Shown: piece by piece, positions 23,929 to 36,045 of the stretch
Numbering within the stretch: the first letter of the stretch is position 1
Layout of the letters: each line of letters starts with the position of its first letter
Assembly: GCA_001599595.1 (NCBI GenBank)
Contig: BCHH01000001.1
Span: 1,828,445 to 1,892,444 of the forward strand
DNA length: 64,000 nucleotides
Origin: Beverwykella pulmonaria
Lineage: Eukaryota > Ascomycota > Dothideomycetes > Pleosporales > Melanommataceae
Direction of reading: 5' to 3'
Made by a program: the position numbers and the translations under genes
Notes under the pieces: model-generated
The model's input: only the letters and a program-made list of their open reading frames with translations
What the model was told of the DNA's origin: nothing
Databases searched by the model: none

Positions 23929-25792
23929 ATGGCTCCAAATGCACAATCAACATCTGCCGTCAACAATTCGGATCGTGCCCAAGCCGTGTTTGGCACGCTT
24001 GAATCATTCCTTCAAGTCTACGGCAGCGCAGAATATACTTTGTACAGGAAGAATATTGCCGCACCGCATCTCTCTTATGAAGAGTGGGCGTCATCGGAAC
24101 ACGTTCTCGGGCCCTTCCTGTATCACCTAACGCTAGATACTTGGGATGAGACAACATCTAGTGTGAGTCATTGAATTATCGATGATTCTGTTGAAGTTGA
24201 AATTGATGAGGGCAGGACGGTGAGAAACATGAGGAACCTGTCAAACCTGCCCTGTCTGGCCTACCGGAGCGAGATCCGGCAGTGACGACAAATGGCAACG
24301 GATTGCTGCGCACCGCAGACTCGTCGACGCCAATTAGGGACGCGAAAGAAAAAGAACCTGTCACATCAGCAAAGAAGAGGCAGAGGCGGAAAAAGAAATT
24401 CCTTGTAAATTTCCTATCTACTCCGTGTTTGCACGATACTGACTAGGACAGTCCGCAGAAACCGTGGCATCAGAGGACAGTGATGATACTGTTGAGCCTG
24501 CGCTTGTTGCTGAAGTCGCGACTCCCTCTGCAGTAACTCCAGTTATCAACGATCGACACACATCGTTGGTGCAAAGGCACAAAAAGACATCTCTAGTAAC
24601 CTTACTCATTCAATATTTGATTATCAGGTTACTGACTATATTAGTCTGCATCAAAAATGCCACCAGATGATTTGCAAGAATCCACGCCACCTTCTAAAGG
24701 TCGTTCCAGAATTGTGAAGCTTCAGTTGGCTTCGCTCAAACGGCAAAAGAAAAAACCGCTGGCGAGTTTACTTCTACGCAATCGACATCTATACAGTACT
24801 AATTTTGATAGTCCGAGGCACTTGAGTCGTCCGAAGAAGAGAAAGAACCTGCTGCTGTCGCTGAAGTTGTAACTCCCGCTGCTACGATTGTTACGCCCGA
24901 GGGCTCAAACAAATCGTCAGCGTCAGCGGTGAGGCGAGGACTTCGCATCAGGACACCGGCCCAGCAGCGACCCTATTTTCACCACGCGAAATTGTTCGAA
25001 GAGGCAGAAGTTGATCCAGCTGACGAAGACACAACCAAGCCATCGCCCAAGGTAGCATCTACCAAGTTCGCCCAGGTCATCTATCCTAACGACGAAGAGG
25101 ATGTCGACAACGAAATTCTGGAGGAAGAGTGTAACGTGCCCATAGAAACACCGCCTTCAAGCAACAAGAAACCAAAGGTCAAGCCCAAAGGTCGGCGTTC
25201 GAAGAAGTTTGGACTTGACAAAGACTCCGAGTTTCATGTGCTAGCGGGTATTCAGGCTGTTCAGCTCCCGAGCGACTCGAAACCAAAGAGGAAGGGAAGA
25301 CCTAGGAAGTCCCTCCAGCTATCTGAAGCCTATATTCGGGACTCGTCCAACGAAGAAGAAGATGAAGCAGGAGCAGGAGCAGGAGCAGAGGTAGAGGCAG
25401 AGGCAGAGGCAGAGGCAGAGGCAGAGGCAGAGGTAGAGGAGGAGGCAGAGGCAGAGGCAGAAGAAGAGGCACAGCACAAAGTGATGGCCGCCGCAACGCC
25501 ATCGCAGAAAGCCAAACGTCGTGTCAAACCAAAGAAGTCTGCTTCTATCGTGATTAGCAGTGACGAGGACGAAGACACAGATGCGCATTTGTATCCAAGC
25601 TTATGCAACCCAGTACAGATAGAGACAACAAAGGTCCGTGACAATAGCCCAGAGTCTGACGTTCTTTCCATGTCTAGTCTGGAATGGGCTACGAGGCCTT
25701 CGAAAAAGGAGGAAACCCCACCAGCTACCACGAGCCCTGCAACAAAAACCCCAAATAAGAAGAGCGGAAGCAATGGTGTAGGAGGAACTTGA
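23929..25792 (+). CDS. Acidic AT-hook-like nuclear protein of unknown family
   Basis: Five exons (23929-24162, 24216-24404, 24452-24595, 24645-24761, 24812-25792) give 554 residues; every intron is phase 0. The fourth intron needs a GC donor (GCGAGT at 24762) to keep the frame. Exons 3 to 5 each begin with a Ser-rich start and share E-P-A-x-V-A-E-V-x-T-P-type blocks and a Lys/Gln/Arg cluster at the exon end, suggesting exon duplication. The last exon has R-R-G-L-R-I-R-T-P-A-Q-Q-R-P-Y-F, an AT-hook-like K-R-K-G-R-P-R-K (near 25291-25312), a long Glu-Ala repeat encoded by a hexanucleotide repeat, and acidic Ser-Asp-Glu patches reminiscent of SUMO- or CK2-type sites. These suggest a chromatin or nuclear role, which is inference. 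An upstream in-frame ATG at 23836 is possible. Confidence 0.7.
25371..25470 (+). repeat. Hexanucleotide GAGGCA repeat encoding Glu-Ala
   Basis: Near-perfect GAGGCA/GCAGAG repeats, preceded by GGAGCA units, encode alternating Glu-Ala inside the acidic AT-hook protein gene. Because the unit is six bases, copy-number changes would keep the frame. Confidence 0.9.
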
Positions 25793-28686
25793 TGTAAGTA
25801 GACTAATGCATTCCTGCATATTACCATTCGCCATTTTCTCTAACTTCTCATTCCCATCGGCTTAGTACGAACCATCAAGATTTTGTACTTCTTTGGATTA
25901 TTGTCTCGATGGGAGTATAAGAACCAAACTTTCGGGAACAGTAAGGCACGGTGTTATTGCATGTCCACTCACATCTTGGTGTTATAGAAATTCAAGATAT
26001 CATTTGACTATGCGAAGTAATTAGTCCAATGTTATTATAATCTGAATCCTAGATCATCTACCCTAAATCACGATTGTCAAGTGAGCTATCATTGTTCACA
26101 TGCTTGTTCTCAAGGCCAAGTTCTACTTACAGATTTTCTTTTTTGTAAATGCAGACGCGTCACGTGACCAATAAGCACGCCACCCTTCGGGAAATAGAAG
26201 TATCCCTCATACCTAGTCTTACAAGTCAAGAGTGTCATCTATTACTAAACGCGCTTCCCTATGTCTATGCATCTTGCTAGGATTGCAACTATGTAGGTTA
26301 AAAAAAGCGTGCTGATCAGCTTTTTCGTTCGGAAGCGCAAAAGACAAAAACATACAACAGCAGGGATTCGCCAATGGTCACCCACTTGACTACTAGTCCG
26401 CCGGTATCATGCTTATGTAAGGCTGAGCGGACGGGAAGCCCAATTTTCATGATCCTATGGTCGTATGTGACATGATTGCGAAATGATTAGATATATATAG
26501 GAGCGTAGATCTGTGTTACCTGCATATATATATTTTTCTCTTTGTGCCCCATAGGCTTTAGTACTCCTCTCTCTATTCTGATCTTCACGTTATGGACTAC
26601 ATCTAAGAACACCGTTGCTCCGAACTGGTTGTTTTTGTGAGATTTCTCTTCCTGAAGCAGAACACCAAATTCTCCTCCGACAACTACAACAGTGCTTTGT
26701 AGGGCTCGCCTAGTCCTATATCGTGTATCTACATCACGCACCTTGTATTATATTGTATAACTACCTTGATTTTAATCATGTTCTCGGGACCTTGATATTA
26801 GCATTGCAATTTTTGCCGGTTTCCCATCAACTTCATCGTTCGCTCTATGACCGTACAAGCCTTCCAGCTACTTCTGATTGGACGCCGAAGTATCTCCTGG
26901 AAGAGACAGCGCTGCTTTGCATGGTTTCCTCGATCCCGTTTCCCAGTTTCTAGAATTGGTTGTTGGTGCTCCTCAACCATCCCAGGTTATCGTCCTTCCG
27001 TCCGGCTTAGGACATATCATTCACTGTGTATTTTCTATCAGGTCCCTACCATGATCTTAAAATTTACGCTGGGAGATATGGCGGTGGGTTATGGGCATTA
27101 TTTGAATTTTTTATCCACGTTCTAGGTTTACTTGTGGAGCTCCTTCCCACATCGCGACTTTCCTTTTCAGCGCGTCTTCCCACCGACGACGACCTCACAT
27201 TAACAATAATCGATATGCTTACTCACCTCCAACTCTCATCTCCAGCACTTTACTTGACACAACTTGAAAGCCAGCCCCGAATAACCAACCTCCCACCTCC
27301 TACATTCTATGATCCGACGTTGCCCATCATAACAAGGTCTCTGGAAGACATGCACGACAGCGTTCACCATCCAGAGATCCCAGAACTACCAGCCAATAAG
27401 GAAGGAAAAGGTAACGATATCTCTTCTCCTCGCTCGTCGGATCGAACTTCAACTTCAGTAATCCGGGATCGGAGCAGGATTACTTGTTTTCCCAGTCAGG
27501 GGTTTTTCAAATTACCTATATGGCCTGGTCAGGCTACCTCTTGCTGACATGCTTGTAAATAGAACCGCGACCGCGCCTTCATCTCCTATTGTAGCGGTAA
27601 GCTCGAAGACCTCCACTTTGTAATGTTTTGCCCTAATTGCAACCTGTCCATGGCCACCAAATAGAAGCTAGAAGAGCACTACCACTTCGCCCATGCTAAG
27701 TTTTAACGAACAGTCCGTCAAGTATCTAGCTGTGCAGGACCCCTCGTTGTCTCATGCGTCCCCATAATTACGATAAGCATCTCGCAACTGAACGCCGAGA
27801 TTTCAGAGTCTCATGGAGCGTTGATACGTGCAACAAGGTAGTGAGGGTGCATGGGAAACTGGAGATCGGAGTGCAAAAGTGTAATTATTCTTACTGAAAC
27901 CCCAAGTATGAAGAGGAGCGAAAGCAGGTGTACATAAGCTAATTGAGGAGGTGTTCCCGGTGGGAGAAGGAGGAGGACAAGGACAAGAAGGTTTGGGAAG
28001 AACGGCGGCACTAAGAATCACGGTAATGATGGAGGTGAGGACAGTGGTAAGCTGGATATGAACATCTGAGGTGGGTTCTGTCTGGTGGTAGGGAGTTTGG
28101 AGGAAGTGTCGCAATGTTTCTGGTGGATGAGGGTACACGAGAGAAGTCATCATCCTCTGGGACGATGAAGTCGGTCAGGTACTGGATTCAGGTATTCATC
28201 AAGCGGCATGCTTCAGAGGAGCTGAGTTATGCAATTGACCTTTGGTATTATTATACTGGCCCACCATGAAATAGAGATTGCTATTTCCACACTCTGTAAG
28301 CCTACGAAATCGTGACTCATTCAATTCCATACCACGGTGTGCACCAAATTTACTGATTCTCTCTACACAGCTGACTGGTTCTGGAATGGAGCTAAAACGA
28401 TTGATATAACTTTACGGTGTCGTCTTGTAATTACCTTTTAGAGGGAGCTTTGCGTACAAATTTATTTTGGGTTGCGTATTTCCTACATTTGAGGTTATAG
28501 TCAATAAGAGCCGCTTTGGGAGAGGCACTGCTTTTCAACATTCTGAACTCGACGTGAGTTTCTCGATATTCATAGCTTATAGATGGCGTTTCCTAATACC
28601 TCTACTTTTTCTGCTCAGGTAACAATAGATACTAATATACATTTCTTAGATATGTTTACTTCAAATAATAGTACACCTCCCTTATT
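25793..28686. other. Long 2.9-kb gap with no convincing gene
   Basis: The region is AT-rich with many short frames. The longest are a plus-strand frame at 27026-27547 and a minus-strand frame at 27803-28153; neither has recognisable domains or introns joining it to neighbours. A pyrimidine-rich tract lies about 27140-27310. It may contain an orphan gene, a non-coding transcript or an eroded gene. Confidence 0.4.
27206..27547 (+). CDS. Possible small orphan gene (weak)
   Basis: An open frame (part of a longer frame from 27026) encodes about 110 Pro/Ser/Leu-rich residues beginning at an internal ATG near 27215. No domain, signal peptide or homolog is recognised. The only support is that the frame stays open for more than 500 bp in AT-rich surroundings. 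Confidence 0.2.
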   Translation: MIDMLTHLQLSSPALYLTQLESQPRITNLPPPTFYDPTLPIITRSLEDMHDSVHHPEIPELPANKEGKGNDISSPRSSDRTSTSVIRDRSRITCFPSQGFFKLPIWPGQATSC

Positions 28687-29520
28687 TCAATACCTCTTCA
28701 TCCTAATCCCTCTCAGCTTCAAAAAGTAATATGCAACGCCAAACAACGTCCCACCCAAATGCCCCGCATGGCCCGTCGTCGACTTCTGATCATTCAAATA
28801 ATACCCATCGTACACCAAATACCCCACCGAGAGAGCCCAAAGCGGCACGGGGACAACACCCATAAGCAGCATCTTCACGTGAGGGTAATTCAAAGCGGCT
28901 ACGGCCCCAAGACCCATCACACACCCACTGAAGCCTAACCCGCGACTCCGATCGACTTGCCCGCGTTCAATCTTCGACATGCGATGGACGAGGTAACCAA
29001 CCGATCCAGTGAGGCCAGAGCCGATTACTAGAGTGAGAAACCGCGCTGGCCCGATCCCGGGGGTCTGCGCGACAAGCCCGCCGAGCGAGTACGCAGTAAT
29101 CATGTTGAAGGCCAGATGCAAGGGATCGAAGTGCGTGAAGCATGCCGTGAGCGCCTGCCAGTATCTCCCGCCTATGAACTCGTGGACATTCAAGGTGAAG
29201 TTGGGGATGAATCGTACAAGGCCTTGCATGTGGCCTTCGGATGCTTGGGCTCTGATGTACATGTAGTAGCCCCAGATGCTACAGTTTACGCCGATTAGGC
29301 CGTAGAGGATGTTCATGTTGAGCGAGGCTTGGGATGCGTAGGTGGGGCCGGCGTGGTAGTAGCGCCGCCCTAGGTTTTTGAGGAGAAGGTGGTCGGTGCT
29401 GAGGCCTAAGGAGGTGTAAGACATAGTGGGCTTGGTGGACCTTGTGGGGTGGATGGACCTGACGGGGTGAGTGGACCTGGCAAGGCGTAGTGTCCTGGCT
29501 AACCGAAGAGTTGAAGACAT
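28687..29520 (-). CDS. Rhomboid-family intramembrane serine protease
   Basis: A single exon of 277 residues. The rhomboid core has six to seven hydrophobic helices. The catalytic serine is in G-F-S-G at S198 and the catalytic histidine is in A-G-H-L-G-G at H254; the H-L-A-F-N-M block (residues 135-140) of the oxyanion region is also present. These proteases cleave single-pass membrane proteins within the bilayer. The N-terminus is Arg-rich and without acidic residues for about 30 positions (R-L-A-R-T-L-R-L-A-R-S), which suggests mitochondrial targeting. It includes a short R-S-x-H/K-P repeat. I chose the ATG at 29520; an in-frame ATG at 29640 would add 40 residues that look less like a targeting signal. 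Confidence 0.88.
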   Translation of the reverse strand: MSSTLRLARTLRLARSTHPVRSIHPTRSTKPTMSYTSLGLSTDHLLLKNLGRRYYHAGPTYASQASLNMNILYGLIGVNCSIWGYYMYIRAQASEGHMQGLVRFIPNFTLNVHEFIGGRYWQALTACFTHFDPLHLAFNMITAYSLGGLVAQTPGIGPARFLTLVIGSGLTGSVGYLVHRMSKIERGQVDRSRGLGFSGCVMGLGAVAALNYPHVKMLLMGVVPVPLWALSVGYLVYDGYYLNDQKSTTGHAGHLGGTLFGVAYYFLKLRGIRMKRY

Positions 29521-30496
29521 GATATTTGTCCTACGATGTGTGTTTGTCAAAAGTAAAAAGGCCGGGAAGGTGGAGGTTCCTGACACGTGAGCTCGTGTTT
29601 CGAGAAGAGGGCTTGGATGCAGAGTGGAACCAGCGACCAACTGAATAGCTGTGCAGATAAGATTTCGCTTCGGTGAATTGGTCTTCTTGGATACTACATG
29701 CGGTCTGAAGCGAGTGCAGCCAGTTTTATATCACGAGCGTGAGTGCAGCCAGGGAGGGTTTTGGAGCCCAGGTTCGGTACCTGCCAGATTCCCGGTGAGC
29801 AGCAACTCGGCCCTACACAGCAGAAGACAGCACGATGAGAGGAGATTTGATGTCGGCGCTGGGCTAGCCAATCCTGGGAGACGAGACAGCGTGTTGCGGG
29901 TGAGAGACGGACTGTTTGCTGTGCCAGAGCCGACGTCGGCGTGGCCAATCAGGCGTCGCGCACGGGACTCTCCACCGACCTCATTCTTTCTTCTTAAAGA
30001 CCCTGGCCCAATTTCCACAACACCACACAGCCGTGCCTGACCACCCGAAAAATACATACAACCGCTACACACACACCAGACGCCCGCCCAGAGACGTCCA
30101 CGCTGCACTCGTCCTGCGCGCACTATCTCGACACGCTCCCCACCCAGCACACGCTGTAGACCGCAACTGTATCGGCTCCACCACCCTGCCTGCTCCTGTC
30201 TCAGGCCGCGCCCCGTCTTTCTGCGCAGTGACGAACTCTCACTCCCACCACCGCGCCATACCCAAGATATCACCTGGCCTCCTCACATAAGGCGCCGGCT
30301 CTCACTCCACCGCAACACGCCCCCCGCCTTCCTCCACAACCGCACACTCCATCCGGGCCAGACTTCCCTCTTGCCAGCCGTCGCACTGAACTCACTTGTA
30401 ACCGCAGTCGCATAGTTCGACTGCATATACCCTCGATCACCTCTAGAGCCCCCGACCTCCCGTCCGGCTTTCCCCACCCCGGTGGCCACCTTCACA
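29521..30496. promoter_or_regulatory. Divergent intergenic region, rhomboid / DHH1
   Basis: This 976-bp region between divergent genes is C-rich and pyrimidine-rich on the plus strand from about 30000 to 30490, consistent with a long DHH1 leader. No gene is seen. Confidence 0.45.
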
Positions 30497-32128
30497 ATGA
30501 CTACCGACATAACTAACCAGCTAGCAGCGACAAAGCTAGGGTCAGTCAGGCTCCTCGAGTGTGCTGTTCTACTGTACTGACATTTTCTTAGCGACGCCTC
30601 CGCGCCATCAGACGCGAACTGGAAAGATGGACTGAAAGTCCCCTCCAAAGACTTGCGACCACAGACCGAGGTACGCGCCGCAAAATCATGCGCTGTATTT
30701 GCGCGGTTGGATTGACATTACTCGCTCTAGGATGTTACAGCGACGAAGGGCCTCGAATTCGAAGACTTCTTTATCAAGCGCGAGTTGATGATGGGCATTT
30801 TCGAGGCGGGCTTCGAGAAGCCTTCGCCCATCCAGGAAGAGACCATCCCCGTCGCCCTCACCGGCCGAGATATTCTGGCGCGCGCGAAGAACGGCACCGG
30901 CAAGACGGCCGCCTTCGTGATACCCACTCTAGAACGCGTCAACCCCAAGAGCCCCAAGACGCAAGCCCTCATACTCGTGCCCACACGAGAATTGGCTCTA
31001 CAGACATCGCAGGTGTGCAAGATGCTCGGCAAGCATCTCGGCCTGAACGTCATGGTCTCCACGGGCGGCACTGGCCTCAAAGACGACATCATACGGTTAT
31101 CCGACCCCGTCCACATCATTGTTGGAACTCCTGGCAGAATCCTTGACTTGGCAGGAAAGGGCGTCGCTGACCTCTCTGCGTGTCAGACGTTCGTCATGGA
31201 CGAGGCCGATAAGCTTCTCTCTCCCGAGTTCACCCCGGTCATAGAACAATTGCTGGCCTTCCACCCCAAGGACCGGCAAGTCATGCTCTTCAGCGCCACC
31301 TTCCCCATCGTGGTCAAGAGCTTCAAGGATAAACACATGAACTCGCCATACGAAATCAATCTGATGGACGAATTGACGCTGCGGGGTATTACGCAGTATT
31401 ATGCCTTCGTCGAGGAGAAGCAGAAGGTGCATTGCTTGAACACTCTTTTCAACAAGCTGCAAATCAACCAGTCGATCATCTTTTGCAATTCTACGAACCG
31501 AGTCGAGCTTCTTGCCAAGAAAATCACCGAGCTTGGCTACTCATGCTTCTACTCGCACGCGCGCATGCTTCAGCCCAACCGCAACCGTGTCTTCCACGAT
31601 TTCCGGAATGGTGTTTGCCGCAACCTTGTCTGCTCGGATTTGCTCACGCGTGGTATCGATATTCAGGCGGTTAATGTTGTCATCAACTTCGATTTCCCGA
31701 AGAATGCGGAGACATATCTTCATCGTATTGGTCGATCTGGTCGTTTCGGTCACTTGGGTCTGGCCATCAATCTGATCAACTGGGATGACCGATTCAACCT
31801 CTACCGAATCGAGCAGGAGTTGGGTACTGAAATCCAACCTATTCCCCAGGTCATCGAGAAGAAGCTTTATGTCTATGAGTCCCCCGAGAATATTCCCCGC
31901 CCGATTTCCAACCCTCCACGCACCCCGTCCCAGGAAGAGGATGGCACTGTTGCGAGGTCGAACTCGGCACAGAACAACAGCCGCCAGAATTTCAACCGTA
32001 GCCGTGGCGGTGGCGCTCAGTTCCAACCTCGTGGCGGTCGGGGAGGCGGTGCACCCCCGAACCAACGACAGAATGGACACAATCCTCCACGTAACGCCCG
32101 ACCTCAACCCGCCGGCCCACCACAGTAG
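30497..32128 (+). CDS. DHH1: DEAD-box RNA helicase Dhh1 (DDX6 family)
   Basis: Cytoplasmic helicase that represses translation and activates decapping in P-bodies. Exons 30497-30540, 30592-30670 and 30731-32128 give 506 residues, the same length as yeast Dhh1. The Q motif (G-F-E-K-P-S-P-I-Q) is followed by motif I A-K-N-G-T-G-K-T (93-100), motif Ia P-T-R-E-L-A, motif II D-E-A-D (198-201), motif III S-A-T, and motif [10 protein letters not shown]. The C-terminal ~80 residues are Gln/Asn/Pro/Arg-Gly-rich, a low-complexity tail typical of P-body components. The gap downstream is unusually long (2.2 kb). Confidence 0.97.
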
Positions 32129-34354
32129 AGCTGCGGTGCGTGAGGTGAGGTGAGGTGGGGTGCGGAGGAGTTGGGTTCGTCTCAGCAGTTCTCGTCGACT
32201 TTCACAGCGAGTCTTTAAGGATTTATGTCACGATTCCTCTTTGCCCAGGGAGCCAGCCGGGTGCGATTTGGTATTGTCGTTCGCGACTGCACATATTTTT
32301 TGGAGTTGTTTTCTCATCATGCTAACGTGAGCGGTTGTCGACGACTCGATACGGGATACCTGATTTGCTTTTCTCGGGACATTACGAATCGAATTATCGG
32401 CGCACACGGAGTATGCGATATCGGACCGTTCTATATGTACTATATCATGGTCTGTTCTGGATCTAGGCTCGCTTCTCTTCGTTAATCGGCCGGTCACGTC
32501 GATTCCCTTTTCTCGGCGGTTTTCTTTCTTTCCATCGGAGTTTATACTTCTCACTCCGCTTCCACAAGTTTCTACATCGGTCTTCACACCTTTACAGCAT
32601 TGGCGACTGGCGGAGTAATTGCTAAAAGTTCGATCTTTCCCCAATAGAGGGTTCACGATTCTCATTCTATCATTACTCAAACACCCGACACCCTCGACCC
32701 CTGGATATGACCAGCTCTAATGAGCTCTACGACTCTCCCACTTCCATCGAACACGTTCCATCACACTCGGTAAACTCTGTCGGATACGCCTCTCAACTCT
32801 CATCACAATCAACCCCCTCCTCTTATTGTCGACTTGCTAGTGTGCATCTTGTACGCTAACGACCACATTCTTTTCGCGGTTCCTCTCCCTCCCCTCGGAT
32901 ATCGCACCCCTCGAGCGCTACTCTTCGGCTCATCTCATTGTTGATCAACTTCTTTGCCACTATCAATATGGTAGGAGGACCAGATCAGTCTGGGCTCTGA
33001 TTCTGCGACATTGTCTTTCTCAGTCTCTGCAATCCCGGAAAAATCAAAAGCATCACAAAAGTGCCTCTGTGGAAAATGTTGGAATTGGGTCAGTAGCTTG
33101 GTAGAAGAAAAAGAGAAAACACATTTGGAGAAAATCTCAGAAAAACATTTTAGGGATCCAATTGAAAAAAAGTTATGGATGGATGGCATGGTTCGCGCTG
33201 GAAGAAGCTTTAATCGATGACTAACGATTTCGATCGAAGTGAGCTTCCGCAATCGTGTTTCGCTGGCTATGTACTTGGCTGGTGACTACCTATAGCCGTT
33301 TCAATGTAATACTTTAGTCCTTAGCATGTGTATATGGTGATGATCTTGACTGCGTAAGTGAACAGGCAAGTGAATGGAGTGCGTGTATTGGCAGGTAATG
33401 TTGGAGATTTTTGCGAGTTGCGGCTCGAATTTTCCCTGCCTTTCCCTTAAAGGCTAGGAACTAAGGCTCGAAACCTGCTGACCACTTCATCGACATCTGC
33501 GGATATCGGTTTCTTGTAGCATGTTATTAACTATTCAAGCGTATTGTAGTCCATTAATTGCACCTCTTCAACTTCCGTCTTCTTCAGGCGTCTTTCCTCC
33601 GTTCTTCCTGGCTTGAATTATTTCCACCTCAATCATACTTTTTCATTTCCCGTCTCGTATTCTCCCACCCTTTTTCTTTCTCTCTTTATCCTTTCGTATT
33701 CATCCCCCTTCTCCTTTTCCTTATCTGAGATTTTCTTCTATGTAACGGTACTAACTTTCCTCCTTCTTAGCTAGACGGTACACTCCCTCTAGATTCAAGC
33801 CTGTATCTATTTCCTGCCTCCTGCCGTAACTGCTTTCTCCCCGTTCATTCACCCAGTCGTTGAACATGGGTAGTAGAAATATGAGTAGAAAGGGTTGCAG
33901 AGTCGGCTTCGCAGTAGCACTAGTATCAATGAAATGGACTTGGTGGTCAGGGCGTAGGGATGTGGTAGAAGTGAGACCGTAAATCGGTTTCTGGATATAA
34001 AACGCTAGGTCTAGATATGTCTGGTGAAATCATATGCACCAGGTTGTTTTTTTCATGGTACTTTGAAAGGCTTTAGTTGTTTATATTTTATATTTCCTGC
34101 CGCTTCTGAGTTAAATGTCCAAGAGATGGAAGCCCAGTATACAAGATATAGAAGTTCAGGGATCGTGACGATAATCTTGGACTAAGAAATAGGTTGCGCT
34201 AGGTTGGTAGACCCACAGCTAGTACATATCCACTCTTTCACATACATAGTAAGGTGTCGTACTGGGCCATTACCCCTTTTTTCCATTTGCTAGGTCCGCT
34301 TACTGCTCAAACTATTTTGATCACCGCATGAGACGCCTTTATCTTATACGATCA
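32129..34354. other. 2.2-kb gap downstream of DHH1
   Basis: No convincing gene is present. A strong plus-strand pyrimidine tract at about 33580-33850 looks like a fungal promoter or leader, and is followed by only a short frame starting at the ATG near 33866. A plus-strand 69-codon frame lies at 33011-33220. The region could hold an unrecognised transcript, a long DHH1 3' untranslated region, or a lost gene. Confidence 0.4.
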
Positions 34355-36045
34355 TCATGGGTCTAACTTGACATTCGGCAGTTTCCGGATCTTCTCCATA
34401 TATTGGTCATGAAGTCTGAAATTCACATGGTCGGTGACGTTAGAGACGGGTCTCATGAGCTCAATTGCAATACCCGGAACCTGCTCGGAGATGCACTGGC
34501 AAGCGCGCAGCCATGACTTTCCCTGGAAGTGCTCTATGTCATTTTCATCATGCTCCAGATTCGGTAGCATCATCCACATTTCCTCAAGTACCAGCGTTTC
34601 AAGGCGGGGCCACTGGTCTTGGCTAGCGAAAATCTTGGGCGTACAAAGGGAATCTCTATCGATGAAGAAGTTGCGCAGACATAGGGTTTCTACATTGGGG
34701 AGCACAAGGCCGGATAGAAGCCAGTCCAGAATACATCCTTTCGGGTCCGATTCTACACCGTCGGTGAAAGCATCGCCCTCGTTGCCGACATTGCAACGGA
34801 GATCGAGACACGTCAAGGACGGCATTGAAGTGAGTACTGTGGTCCAATATCTGACTGCACCGGCACTGCCTGTATCGCCCAGCCAGACTCGTGTCCCGTG
34901 TGTACCCCTACCGTGCACATTGAGGGTAAGCGTCGTTATATTGCCCAGCCGCGCATCCAGTATATATTTTGTCTTGTGGTACGCCTTGCTGAGGAGACGG
35001 TTGACGGTGGCAAAGGAATTTAAGATATCCAAATTGACCATAGAGAGGCTCAGAGACTTTACCGTTCTAGGCACACATAAGAGAATGAATGAGCTTGCCC
35101 AGGCTTGGTTGACGGTGGAGTTTTCGATGAACCGCGGTTGGACTTCATTTACTACCTCAGCTCCGTACCGACTGATGAAGCTGTTGGTGAAGGTTGGAGC
35201 TGGATGATTTCTTCTCTCGCAAACATCGATGCTGATAGAATGGAGGCTTGGGAACTGGGCGAGGATAGAGCTCCAGGATATCTGTGCCAGCGCGTGCAAT
35301 TCGTGCCATCGTCTGTCATCGGCGAAGGGGGCGACCATTGCTCGGTGATAGGTACTACAGTATTGATTCTGCTCCTCGGTCACTTTAAGTGGGGATGTAA
35401 TGTTAGTACAGTACTTTTCTAAGCCAAGTGTGTGGATACTGCTACCGTAACGCTCACTAGGGATGTCTGAGGCATCACCGAAGTGGTGTAATGGGTCGTG
35501 AGCTTGTATGGCGGTGATACGTACTTTGATAGGGACTCTCCCAGCCAAAATTCTTCATGAGACGCTGCTTAGTCATGTCATAGAGCGTCGCGTGATGGTC
35601 GGTGGTATCGAGATCCCATCTAATAGCTGGTGGCACCTTCCCTGATCAGTACAAACAAGATTCAAAGCGCTCCCATAGGCAACAAACCTGTACTTGAATA
35701 GTCTTCACATATTTGCGAAGTCCACTAGTGCTAATGGAAATAGCAAAACGTTCAAGATGGCTAGCACTATCCACAGACACATGAACAAGGGTCTGTGAAG
35801 TTCGGTGTACAAAGTCAGTGAAGTCCCTGAAAACTGAAGGGTATGCAAACTGGGAGGTGTACCATATCGCGAAACATGTACTCGGGAACCCACTCTCGGA
35901 GACAACGATGGGCGAGGTTGGCGTTCTTGAGGTGCTTCTTTCCATGCCGGGCGTGTCGTTCTCGATCGGAGCCGGGCGGGGCCAGGAATGAGACGATTAA
36001 CTTCAGGAGCTCGGAGGGTAAAGTGGCCAGAGTTAGACGAGCCAT
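34355..36045 (-). CDS. F-box domain protein
   Basis: Reading down from 36045, the N-terminus L-A-T-L-P-S-E-L-L-K-L-I-V-S-F-L is a clear F-box helix, the segment that binds Skp1 in SCF ubiquitin ligases. Splicing across three introns keeps the frame: about 35906-35840 (GTGGGT donor), 35690-35643, and one starting with GTACGT near 35528. The last exon is long and ends at 34355. The middle has the fungal F-box-associated L-R-K-Y-V-K segment. The rest (about 400 residues) has leucine-rich-repeat-like lines such as L-T-C-L-D-L-R-C-N and V-E-T-L-C-L-R-N. Substrate unknown. An alternative start at 36090 adds 15 residues. Confidence 0.72.

Noticed and set aside
34355..36045. F-box gene as a frameshifted pseudogene
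   Set aside because: At first the frames after the F-box did not connect. A 67-bp intron with GTGGGT donor and TTTTCAG acceptor restores the frame, and two further introns join the rest.
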